Assembly (NCBI RefSeq): GCF_024519455.1
Contig: NZ_JALJRY010000003.1
Span: forward strand, 407,497 to 471,496
Source of the DNA: Streptomyces sp. STR69
GTDB taxonomy: Bacteria; Actinomycetota; Actinomycetes; Streptomycetales; Streptomycetaceae
DNA: 64,000 nucleotides
Direction: 5' to 3'
Translations under genes and position numbers: made by a program
Shown: positions 8,390 to 15,958 of the stretch, piece after piece
How the letters are laid out: the number at the start of each line of letters is the position of its first letter
Position numbering within the stretch: position 1 is the first letter of the stretch
Notes under the pieces: generated by a model
What the model was told of the DNA's origin: nothing
Seen by the model: only the letters and a program-made list of their open reading frames with translations
The model's database searches: none

Positions 8390-10066
8390 CTACCCCTTCC
8401 CCTTGGCGGTCACCAGGTCGATGAGGAACGGCCCGCGGTGCGCGAGCGCCTGCGCGACCGCCTCCTCGGCCTGCCCGGGCTTCTCGACCCGTACGGCGGC
8501 CACGCCGAGCGAGCCGGCGAGGGAGACGAAGTCGACGGCCGGGCTGCTCAGGTCGAAGATCTCGGGCTGTTCGTGGGCGGGGATGTGCTGGTCCCGCCAG
8601 TACTCCTCGATGTTGTCCTCAAGGAGCTTGTAGCGGCCGTTGTTGCAGATGACGAACTTGGTGGGGAGGCCGTAGCGGGCCGCCGTCCACAAGGCCTGGA
8701 AGGTGTACATGCTGCCGCCGTCGCCGGTGAAGCCGACCACCGTGCGGTCGGGGTGGGCGAGTTGGGCGCCCAGCGCGCCGGGGATGCCGACGCCGAGGGA
8801 GCCGCCGCGGGTCGCCATCCACTGGCCCGGCACGGTCGGCGCCAGCCGGCGGAAGAGCTCCGGGGACGCCGTCAGCGCCTCGTCGAACAGGATCGCGTCC
8901 GACGGCAGCCGGCGGGCGAACTCCTGGGCGAGGGCGAGGGTGGGCAGTTCCAGGGCGGTGGCCGTGGCCTCCTCCCTCGCGTCGGCCGCCGCGAGCGCGG
9001 CCGAGCGCTGCGCGGCGTGCCGGCGCAGCCGCTCGGCCGCCGCCGTCCGCCGCCCGAGGCCCATCTCCCGGCCGAGCGCGTCGGCGAGCAGGCCCAGGGT
9101 GGCCTTGGGGTCGGCGACGATACCGAGGTCGACGGGGTGGTTCTTGGCGATCGCGCCGGAGTCGAGGTCGATGTGCACGACCGGGACACCGGCCCCGAAG
9201 ACACCGTCGAGTGCCGGGTACACCTCGGGCAGCACATAGGTGCCCACGATGAGGACCCCGTCGGCCGCGCCGGTGGTCTTTCGGCTCTGCTCGCCGAACA
9301 TGTGGCCCAACTGGCCCGCGTAGGCGGGGTGTTCGACGGACAGGTTGACCTCGGCCCAGTCCGCGCCGTACACGTCTGCGCCCCACACCTCGGCCAGCCG
9401 CCCCAACTCGGCCTGGGCGCCCGCGAAGTGGACACCGTCGCCGGCGATGACGAGCGGGTTGCGGGCGTCGGCGAGCAGCGCGGCGGCCCTCGCCACGGTG
9501 TCGGGGGCGGGCAGACTGCGGGTCTCCGGGTAGGAGACGGGCGCCACCGGTTCGGCGGTGTCGCGGTCCATGACGTCGGCGGGCAGCACGACCAGCACCG
9601 GACCGTACGGCGGGGTCGCGGCGACCTTGAAGGCACGGCGCAGCACCCGCAGCGTGGAGTCGGGGTCGACCACGCGGGTGGCCCACTTGGTCACCGGTTT
9701 GGCCATGCCGACCAGGTCGGCGGCCATCTGCGCGTCCATGCTGTCGTAGCGCAGCCCGGCCTCGCCGACCAGGGTGACGATCGGGGCGTGGCCGCGCATC
9801 GCCTGGTAGAGCATGCCGATGCCGTTGCCGAGCCCGACTCCGGAGTGGAGTTGCAGGACCGCCGGGGTGCGGGTGGCGCGTGCGTAGCCGTCGGCCATGC
9901 CGACGGCCGTGCACTCCTGGAGGGCCAGGATGTACTGGATCGAGGGGAAGGAGCGCAGTTCGTCGAGGAACCCCTGCTCGACCGTGCCGGGGTTGCCGAA
10001 CATGAACCGGACCCCTTCGGCCTGCAGTTGTTCGAGCAGCGCGATCCGCGCGGGCCTGCTGTCCAT
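8390..10066 (-). CDS. Thiamine diphosphate-dependent decarboxylase (benzoylformate decarboxylase/acetolactate synthase-like)
   Basis: 558-aa ThDP enzyme, presumably a 2-oxo acid decarboxylase or carboligase. The N-terminal PYR domain contains the cofactor-activating Glu51 in LQECTAVGMADGYAR. A middle domain follows, then a C-terminal PP domain with the ThDP/Mg motif GDGGS...CNN at about residues 448-476. ATG 10066 gives the conserved N-terminus; no FAD-type signature is obvious. It is flanked on both sides by DJ-1/PfpI genes on the same strand. The overall pattern is closer to benzoylformate decarboxylase-like proteins than to true IlvB. The substrate is unknown. Benzaldehyde-like or short aldehyde products would fit the DJ-1 neighbours (inference). 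Confidence 0.87.
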   Translation of the reverse strand: MDSRPARIALLEQLQAEGVRFMFGNPGTVEQGFLDELRSFPSIQYILALQECTAVGMADGYARATRTPAVLQLHSGVGLGNGIGMLYQAMRGHAPIVTLVGEAGLRYDSMDAQMAADLVGMAKPVTKWATRVVDPDSTLRVLRRAFKVAATPPYGPVLVVLPADVMDRDTAEPVAPVSYPETRSLPAPDTVARAAALLADARNPLVIAGDGVHFAGAQAELGRLAEVWGADVYGADWAEVNLSVEHPAYAGQLGHMFGEQSRKTTGAADGVLIVGTYVLPEVYPALDGVFGAGVPVVHIDLDSGAIAKNHPVDLGIVADPKATLGLLADALGREMGLGRRTAAAERLRRHAAQRSAALAAADAREEATATALELPTLALAQEFARRLPSDAILFDEALTASPELFRRLAPTVPGQWMATRGGSLGVGIPGALGAQLAHPDRTVVGFTGDGGSMYTFQALWTAARYGLPTKFVICNNGRYKLLEDNIEEYWRDQHIPAHEQPEIFDLSSPAVDFVSLAGSLGVAAVRVEKPGQAEEAVAQALAHRGPFLIDLVTAKGKG

Positions 10067-10116
10067 CGTGTGCTCACCTCTCGTCGGGGCGAAGGAGCGT
10101 GGGACGGTCGCCTGGG

Positions 10117-10956
10117 TCAGGCGGTCGTCCTGAACCCCCACTGCCGCAGGCCCTGTTCGAGGACCTCGACGGTCTTCTGTCCGGTCAGGTAGGAGTCGGG
10201 CGTCGAACGGCCCGTGATGAACGGGTAGTCGACGATGACGGAGGTCTCCTTGCCGAAGTTCCCGTGGTAGGCGCCGCCGGGTGCGGTGGCGTCGCGCAGG
10301 ATGTACTCCAGCGGGTACGGCGGCGGCCCCATGACGAAGTCGGTGCCGAGGAACCCGGTGCCGTCCTTGTAGTCGTACTCGATGCAGTGGCCGGTGACGT
10401 GCTTGCCGCGGATGAGGGACTCGCGGGTCTCCTGGTCGCGGGCGAAGGCGAGGCAGGCGACGCCGTAGCACTCGGCGGCGATCGGCCGGTCCAGGGCGTG
10501 GAAGGCGAGGATCAGGTCGTGGACCCGCCAGTTGTTGGCGAGGTCGACGATCGGTCCGCTGCCGCCGACGATCAGCAGTGCGTCGTAGCGGTCGGCGATC
10601 TGTGAACGCACCTGCTCCAGGCGGGTGTTGTAGGCCTCCCAGTCGCGCAGGAAGTACGGCTTGGACCGGTAGGGCCGGTCGGGCAGCCAGGACGACAGGT
10701 CGAGTGGGTTGTCGAGCCGGTCCGAGTCCTCGACCTTGCGCACCTTGGCGGCGGTCTCGGGGGTGGTGACGGAGCGGCCGAGCGGCGGGTCGACGTACTC
10801 GGGGTCCATGCTCGGCGGCAGCGCCTGCGGGCGCTTGCCGGTGGGGGTGGCGAAGGTGAGGTGGTAGCCGGCCTGGTCGAAGGTCTCCAGGGGGCCGATC
10901 AACTCCTCGCCCCAGTAGCCGTGTTCGGACAGGACGACCAGAATGCGCCTGCTCAT
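10117..10956 (-). CDS. DJ-1/PfpI family protein, larger type
   Basis: 279-aa DJ-1/PfpI-superfamily protein. ATG 10956 is preferred because GGGAGG lies 6-7 nt upstream and the first beta-strand (RRILVVLSEHG) follows at once; an upstream in-frame start would add a Pro/Gly-rich tail without a ribosome site. The nucleophile elbow is Cys163 in AECYGVACLA, with a Glu17 candidate in GEEL and GGSG at 131-134. The length and insert resemble Hsp31/glyoxalase III-type members. It is the first gene of the minus-strand run ending in mak, and is divergent from the SnoaL/GMC cassette across 319 bp. Confidence 0.83.
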   Translation of the reverse strand: MSRRILVVLSEHGYWGEELIGPLETFDQAGYHLTFATPTGKRPQALPPSMDPEYVDPPLGRSVTTPETAAKVRKVEDSDRLDNPLDLSSWLPDRPYRSKPYFLRDWEAYNTRLEQVRSQIADRYDALLIVGGSGPIVDLANNWRVHDLILAFHALDRPIAAECYGVACLAFARDQETRESLIRGKHVTGHCIEYDYKDGTGFLGTDFVMGPPPYPLEYILRDATAPGGAYHGNFGKETSVIVDYPFITGRSTPDSYLTGQKTVEVLEQGLRQWGFRTTA

Positions 10957-11275
10957 GGGGTTCCTCCCGTTCGGCGGGACGGTGCCAACTGGCGGATTCC
11001 TGTCTACGTCGGGGCCGTTCGCCCCGGCCGCCGGCGGCGCCCCGCTCACGGCACATCCTCAAGTGGCCGAACGCACTACGGCATGTTGTGGCCATCGGTC
11101 TTCATTCCGTGAACCCACCGGCGCACGCCGGGAGTTGCCGCAGCTCGGGCCGCGACTTCGCACAGTGCGGCCGGTCCGCGCGCACGAGCGGACCGGGCGG
11201 GCGCGGATGTGGGGTCATCGGACCCGTGCCGCTTCCGGCCCCCGGGAGCGGAACCCCCGATGAGCGGAGACACAC
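10957..11275. promoter_or_regulatory. Divergent intergenic region
   Basis: The 319 bp between two divergent operons must hold both promoters. I see ribosome sites at each end (GGGAGG before the DJ-1 gene; a GAGCGGAG-like stretch before the SnoaL gene) but no convincing promoter hexamers, riboswitch or leader ORF. Confidence 0.4.
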
Positions 11276-11689
11276 ATGCCGAGCGAACAGACCGGCTCCG
11301 ACCGGGAGATCGCCGGGTTCGTGCAGCGCTGGTACGACCTGCTGAGCGAGCACGCGCCGGTCGAGGAGCTGCTGCCCTTCGTCGCCGACCAGGGCCTGGT
11401 GATGGCCTTCCCGGAGCGGACCCTGTACAGCCACGCCGACTTCCTCGACTGGTACACGGCCGTCGGCGCGGCCTACACCGACCAGAGCCACACCGTCGAG
11501 GAGGTCACCGTGCACGAGGACGGCACCCGTGTCGACGTCGACGTCACGGTGGTGTGGACCGCCAAGTCGACTGCGGACGGCACCGTTTCGTCCTTCCGGA
11601 TCAACCAGAAGTGGCAGCTGGAGCGCCCCGCGCCGGGCGCCCGCCCGCTGATCGTCGACTACCGGGTCGGCGAGCCGGCCGCGATCTGA
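11276..11689 (+). CDS. SnoaL-like/NTF2-fold protein
   Basis: 137-aa single-domain protein of the cystatin-like NTF2/SnoaL fold. The pattern is an N-terminal helix (REIAGFVQRWYDLLSEHAPV), then a cone-shaped beta-sheet ending in VDYRVGE. Relatives include polyketide cyclases, ketosteroid isomerase-like enzymes and many proteins of unknown role. It is the first gene of a plus-strand operon running to 15891 and is followed 25 nt later by a GMC oxidoreductase. No catalytic residue can be assigned with confidence. Confidence 0.75.
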   Translation: MPSEQTGSDREIAGFVQRWYDLLSEHAPVEELLPFVADQGLVMAFPERTLYSHADFLDWYTAVGAAYTDQSHTVEEVTVHEDGTRVDVDVTVVWTAKSTADGTVSSFRINQKWQLERPAPGARPLIVDYRVGEPAAI

Positions 11690-11714
11690 TTCCCGTCACC
11701 TTTTGGAGGCTGTC

Positions 11715-13334
11715 ATGCCGTCGAAGTCGCTGCCCCTCGGGGCCGATTACATCGTCGTCGGCGCCGGCTCGGCCGGCTGCGCGGTCGCGGCCCGCCTGAC
11801 CGAGGATCCGTCAACGACCGTGGTCCTGCTGGAGGCGGGCGGCTGGGACGAGCGCCCCGAGATCCACCGGGCCGACGCGGCCTCGGTCCTCTCGCTGCTC
11901 ACCGCCGAGTGGCGGAGCGAGATCGACTGGGGCTACGTCACCGAGTCCGAGGCGGGCATGGAGGGCCGCCGTGTCCCCGTGGCCCGTGGCAAGGTCGTCG
12001 GCGGATGCAGTTCCGTCAACGCCCTGATGTGGGTGCGCGGCAGCCGCCACGACTACACCCGCTGGGTCGCCGAGGGCGCGACCGGATGGTCCTACGACGA
12101 GGTCCTGCCGTTCTTCCGGCTGGCCGAGGACTACTCGGGCGGCGCCGACGAGTTCCGTGGCGCGGGCGGTCCCGTCCGGGTGCGGCAGCTGGACCGACCC
12201 TCGCCGATCGCGCGGGCGTTCGTGGAAGGCGCCGGTGAACTCGGGTACGCCACCGACACCGACGGGGACTACAACGGCGTCCGGCAGGAGGGCTTCGGCT
12301 TCCTGTACCAGACGTTCCGCGACGACGCGGGCCGCCGGTGCAGCACCGCCGACGCGTATCTGCGGCCGGCCCTCGGGCGCCCCAACCTGACCGTGCTGAC
12401 CGACACCCTGGCCACCCGGCTGCTCCTCACCGGGACGCGGGTCACGGGCGTCGAGTACGTCCAGGACGGCACCCGGCACGAACTGCGCGCCGACAGTGAA
12501 GTCATCGTGTCCGCCGGGGCGTTCGAGACGCCGAAGCTGCTCATGCTGTCCGGCATCGGGCCCGCCGTGCAACTGCGGGAGCACGGCATCCGCTGTGTCC
12601 AGGACCTGCCGGGAGTCGGCGCCGGACTGCAGGACCACCTGTTCACGCCCATCTGCTACCAGTCGCTCCAGGAGCACCCGGACGGGGCGCTGCTGTCCGA
12701 GGCGGGGCTGTTCACCCACACCCGCGAGGCCGGTCCGGAGGACTCCCCCGACCTCCAATTCACCTTCGGCCCCATCAAGTTCCTGCCGGCCGCCGCCCCC
12801 GCCGACCAGTGGGAGGGTCCCGGCTTCACCTTCGCGCCGATCGCACTGCGACCGGAGAGCCGGGGCCGGATACGGCTGCGCGACGCCGACCCGACGTCCA
12901 ACGCCGTCGTCAGCGCCGGCTACCTCACCTCCACCGCCGACCTCGACGTCCTGGTGCGCGGCGTGCAGTTGGCCCGCGAGCTGGCCGCCACCCGCGCCTT
13001 CGACGCGTTCCGCGGCGACGAGCTGGGCCCCGGCAAGGACGTCACCGGACCCGCCGAGCTGCGCCGGTACGTCGCCACGAACGCGACCACCCTGTGGCAC
13101 CCGGCCGGCACCTGCCGGATGGGCACGGGCGCGGACGCCGTCACCGACCCCGAGCTGCGCGTGCACGGCATCGCGGGGCTGCGGGTCGCGGACGCGTCGG
13201 TGATGCCGTCGATCACCGCGGGCAACACGCACGCGCCCAGCGTCATGATCGGCGAGCGTGCGGCGGCGTTCGTCCGCGAGGCAGCCGTCCCGGCTCTCTC
13301 CGAACTCTCCCTGTCCGACGTCCACTTGAGCTAG
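11715..13334 (+). CDS. GMC-family flavin oxidoreductase (choline dehydrogenase-like)
   Basis: FAD-dependent alcohol oxidase or dehydrogenase of 539 aa. ATG 11715 is used because TGGAGG lies 5 nt upstream; the frame also has a TTG at 11703, which overlaps that site. The N-terminal dinucleotide fold has VVGAGSAGCAVAARL with the Gly-x-Gly-x-x-Gly motif. The C-terminal substrate domain has LWHPAGTCRMG and NTHAPSVMIGE, which carry the His and the Asn-Thr-His segment found in the GMC active site. Substrates in the family range from choline to aryl alcohols and sugars. The SnoaL, VOC and SDR neighbours suggest a small catabolic or tailoring pathway rather than betaine synthesis; no betaine aldehyde dehydrogenase is present. 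Confidence 0.93.
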   Translation: MPSKSLPLGADYIVVGAGSAGCAVAARLTEDPSTTVVLLEAGGWDERPEIHRADAASVLSLLTAEWRSEIDWGYVTESEAGMEGRRVPVARGKVVGGCSSVNALMWVRGSRHDYTRWVAEGATGWSYDEVLPFFRLAEDYSGGADEFRGAGGPVRVRQLDRPSPIARAFVEGAGELGYATDTDGDYNGVRQEGFGFLYQTFRDDAGRRCSTADAYLRPALGRPNLTVLTDTLATRLLLTGTRVTGVEYVQDGTRHELRADSEVIVSAGAFETPKLLMLSGIGPAVQLREHGIRCVQDLPGVGAGLQDHLFTPICYQSLQEHPDGALLSEAGLFTHTREAGPEDSPDLQFTFGPIKFLPAAAPADQWEGPGFTFAPIALRPESRGRIRLRDADPTSNAVVSAGYLTSTADLDVLVRGVQLARELAATRAFDAFRGDELGPGKDVTGPAELRRYVATNATTLWHPAGTCRMGTGADAVTDPELRVHGIAGLRVADASVMPSITAGNTHAPSVMIGERAAAFVREAAVPALSELSLSDVHLS

Positions 13335-13344
13335 GGGATGCACC

Positions 13345-14163
13345 ATGTCCGACCTCGACCAGTCCCAGCAGGAGAACCTGAAGCTGTACCGGCGGTTCCT
13401 CGACGCGTTCAACGCCGGGGACCAGGCGGAGATGCCCCGGGTCATCGCCGCCGACTTCACCGACCACCACCCCGGGTTCGACATCAACGGCCTCGACTCC
13501 TATCTGGAGGCGCTGCGCGGGGCCTACAACACCCTTGATCTGAAGGGTGAGTTGGAGGAGCTGTCGGCGCTCGGCGAGGACCGGGTGCTGACCCGGGTCA
13601 GGCTGACCGGCACACACCTCGGCGAGCTGCTCGGCTTCCCGGCCACGGGCCGCAAGGTGGAGTGGTCCACCACCGAGATCTGGCGGGTCCGGGGCGGCCT
13701 GTTCGTGGAGCGGTGGGCTCAGGACGACATGCTCGGGCTGCGCGAGCAGATCTCCTCGGACGCCTCGAACCTGGCCGTCGTCCAGCAGGTCAGCGACGCC
13801 GTCAACCAGCGCCGCCTGGACGCCCTCGACGACCTGTTCGGGCCGACGTTCCACGACAACAACCCGGCGTGGAGCTGCGAGAGCCTGGAGGAGCTGAAGG
13901 GGATCATCCAGGGCGCGTACGACGGGCTCGACTTCTCCGTGCACCTCGACGCGCTCTACCCGGCCGCACCGGACAAGGTGATCATGCACATCACCTTCCA
14001 CGGCAGGCACATCGCGCCGTTCTTCGGCCAGGAGCCGACCGGCAAGGAGGTCTCCTGGACCAGCCTTGAGGTCTACCGGCTGGAGGACGGCAAGGTCGTC
14101 GAGCGCTGGGTGCAGGCCGACACCGCGGGCCTGATGCGCCAGGTCGGCGTCCCGCTCCCCTGA
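13345..14163 (+). CDS. Tandem SnoaL-like domain protein
   Basis: 272-aa protein made of two successive SnoaL/polyketide-cyclase-like domains. Domain 1 (about 8-130) contains DFTDHHPGFD and ends WSTTEIWRV...WAQDD. Domain 2 (about 140-268) contains TFHDNNPAW and ends WTSLEVYRLEDGKVVERWVQAD. The internal repeats align along their whole length, pointing to gene duplication and fusion. The start follows a GGGGATG stretch, 10 nt after the GMC gene. Proteins of this type act as cyclases or hydratase-like enzymes, but most are uncharacterised. Confidence 0.82.
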   Translation: MSDLDQSQQENLKLYRRFLDAFNAGDQAEMPRVIAADFTDHHPGFDINGLDSYLEALRGAYNTLDLKGELEELSALGEDRVLTRVRLTGTHLGELLGFPATGRKVEWSTTEIWRVRGGLFVERWAQDDMLGLREQISSDASNLAVVQQVSDAVNQRRLDALDDLFGPTFHDNNPAWSCESLEELKGIIQGAYDGLDFSVHLDALYPAAPDKVIMHITFHGRHIAPFFGQEPTGKEVSWTSLEVYRLEDGKVVERWVQADTAGLMRQVGVPLP

Positions 14164-14205
14164 TCGATCCCGTACCCCGGAACAGCCACAGGAAAGGACA
14201 GGTGC

Positions 14206-14577
14206 ATGAACACCCGAGAAGTGGTCGACACGTACTACCGGCTGGCCAACTCCGGCGAGTGGGACGCCTGGTGCGACCTGTTCGCCATCGACCAGACCAT
14301 GGACGAGCAGCTGGCCGGACATGTCGAGGGCCGCGAGACCCTCCGGGAGATGATGAAGGGCTTCCCGGAGATGTACGCCTCCTTCGCCAACGTGCCCCGT
14401 CACGTGGTCGTGGACGGCGAGCAGGCCGCGGTGGTCTCCGACATCACCGGTCGCACCCACGACGGCATCACCGTCGAGGCGAAGGTCTGCAACTACTTCC
14501 GCGTCACCGGCGGCCTCATCACCTACTTCGCGAACTTCCACGACAGTGTGCCGTTCGCCGCGGTCACCGGGAAGTGA
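14206..14577 (+). CDS. NTF2-like/SnoaL-fold protein
   Basis: 123-aa nuclear-transport-factor-2-fold protein. It has an N-terminal helix (EVVDTYYRLANSGEWDAWCDLF) and a closing sheet (YFRVTGGLITYFANFHD). A GAAAGGA site precedes ATG 14206. It is the third SnoaL/NTF2 gene of this operon and precedes the VOC gene by 10 nt. It may be a small isomerase, cyclase or dehydratase; the function is unassigned. Confidence 0.78.
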   Translation: MNTREVVDTYYRLANSGEWDAWCDLFAIDQTMDEQLAGHVEGRETLREMMKGFPEMYASFANVPRHVVVDGEQAAVVSDITGRTHDGITVEAKVCNYFRVTGGLITYFANFHDSVPFAAVTGK

Positions 14578-14587
14578 GGGCTCACCG

Positions 14588-15037
14588 ATGACGACCGCCG
14601 CTCCCGCCGGCCTGCGCTGGTCGCACGTCGGCCTCAACTGCCGTGACCAGAAGGCCACGGAGGACTTCTACACCCGGCACTTCGGGTTCGCCCGAGCCCG
14701 GGTGGTGGAGGCCGACGGGGTCCGCGTGGTGTTCCTGCGCAACGGCCCCGTCTATCTGGAGCTGTTCGCGACCGGCGCGGACGCCCTGTTCACCACGGCG
14801 AAGGACGGCCCGGCCAACCCCGGCACGGCACGCCATCTCGCGTTCCAGGTCGACGACGTGGACGCGTTCCTCGCCGCCGCCGGGGGCGAACTGGAGCCGC
14901 TGCTCGGCCCGTTGACCTTCGACGAGTTCATCCCCGGCTGGAAGACGGTGTGGGTGTCCGACCCGGACGGCATCGTGCTGGAGGTCAGCCAGGGCTACAC
15001 CGATCAGACCACCGACGAACTGGCCACGTACGCCTGA
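14588..15037 (+). CDS. VOC-superfamily (glyoxalase/dioxygenase fold) protein
   Basis: 149-aa vicinal-oxygen-chelate protein. The fold shows paired beta-alpha-beta modules: LRWSHVGLNCRDQKATEDFY (first module, with a His that could bind metal), HLAFQVDDVDAFL (second module) and KTVWVSDPDGIVLEV at the end. Metal-ligand candidates are His in SHVGL, Glu in YLEL, His in RHLAFQV and Glu in VLEV. ATG 14588 is preferred because the upstream in-frame extension overlaps the preceding gene. It lies 17 nt before the SDR gene. It could be a glyoxalase, an extradiol dioxygenase-like or a resistance protein. Confidence 0.82.
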   Translation: MTTAAPAGLRWSHVGLNCRDQKATEDFYTRHFGFARARVVEADGVRVVFLRNGPVYLELFATGADALFTTAKDGPANPGTARHLAFQVDDVDAFLAAAGGELEPLLGPLTFDEFIPGWKTVWVSDPDGIVLEVSQGYTDQTTDELATYA

Positions 15038-15054
15038 CAGGAGAGTGCACCACC

Positions 15055-15891
15055 ATGAGGCCCGTCCCCGACCAGACCATCCTCCTCACCGGCGCCACCG
15101 ACGGCATGGGCCGTGAGCTGGCCCGTGAACTCGCCGCGCAGGGGGCGTCGTTGATCCTGCACGGCCGCAACGCGGCCAAGGGCGCGGAGCTGTTGGCCGA
15201 GCTGCGCGCGTCCACCGGCAACAACCGGCTCAGCTACGAGCTGGCCGACTTCTCCTCGCTGGAGGACATCCGCAAGCTGGCCGACCGGATCCTCGCCACG
15301 CACGACCGGCTCGACGCGCTGGTGAACAACGCCGGCATCGGGGTCGAGCTGGTGCGCCACGAGAGCCAGGACGGACTGGAACTCACCTTCCAGGTCGACT
15401 ACTTGGCGGCGTACATGCTCAGCTGCCGGCTGGCGCCGCTGCTGGTGCGCTCGGCCCCGGCCCGCATCATCAACGTCAGCTCCGCGGGCCAGGCGCCGAT
15501 CGACTTCCGTGACGTGATGCTGGAGCGGCACTGGGACGGGGTGCAGGCCTACTGCCAGGCGAAGCTGGCCCAGATCAGCCTGACCATCGACCTCGCGGAG
15601 CGGCTGCGCGGCACCGGGGTGACGGCCAACGCCCTGCACCCGGCGTCGTACATGCCGACGAAGATGGTGGTGAACCTGTTCACCCCGCAGTCCACGGTCG
15701 CGGAGGGTGTGCACAGCACCCTGCGCCTGATCACCGACCCTGCCCTCGACGACGTCACGGGCACCTACTTCAACCGCACCCAGCGCGCCCGGGCGGGCGC
15801 CCAGGCCTACGACGAGAAGGCGCGTGCCCAACTGCGGGCGCTGAGCGAGTCGTTGACCGGGGTGGTCTTCCCGGCCGACCTGAGCGGCTGA
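15055..15891 (+). CDS. Short-chain dehydrogenase/reductase
   Basis: NAD(P)-dependent classical-type SDR of 278 aa. The cofactor motif is TGATDGMG near the N-terminus, then NNAGIG, the catalytic Ser in INVSSAGQ and Tyr-x-x-x-Lys in AYCQAK. ATG 15055 follows CAGGAGAG, 18 nt after the VOC stop. It is the last gene of the operon and is closed by a strong hairpin. The sequence resembles retinol dehydrogenase/WW-domain oxidoreductase-like SDRs. It probably reduces or oxidises the product of the GMC/VOC/SnoaL neighbours (inference). Confidence 0.9.
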   Translation: MRPVPDQTILLTGATDGMGRELARELAAQGASLILHGRNAAKGAELLAELRASTGNNRLSYELADFSSLEDIRKLADRILATHDRLDALVNNAGIGVELVRHESQDGLELTFQVDYLAAYMLSCRLAPLLVRSAPARIINVSSAGQAPIDFRDVMLERHWDGVQAYCQAKLAQISLTIDLAERLRGTGVTANALHPASYMPTKMVVNLFTPQSTVAEGVHSTLRLITDPALDDVTGTYFNRTQRARAGAQAYDEKARAQLRALSESLTGVVFPADLSG

Positions 15892-15910
15892 GCGGCCCAC
15901 GGCAGTACCG

Positions 15911-15942
15911 AGCCCCCGCCTCGTGCACGCGAGGCGGGGGCT
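15911..15942. terminator. Bidirectional hairpin terminator between convergent genes
   Basis: 13-bp perfect stem with arms AGCCCCCGCCTCG (15911-15923) and its complement (15930-15942), and a 6-nt loop. It lies between the SDR stop and the end of the convergent flavin oxidase. Confidence 0.85.
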
Positions 15943-15958
15943 TCGTGGTGTGCGGGTA

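Noticed and set aside
11076..11273. Minus-strand frame in the divergent gap that contains AALCEV, superficially like the sulfur leader ORFs.
   Set aside because: It lacks the DLLRV core and a ribosome site, and the neighbouring genes are not sulfur genes.
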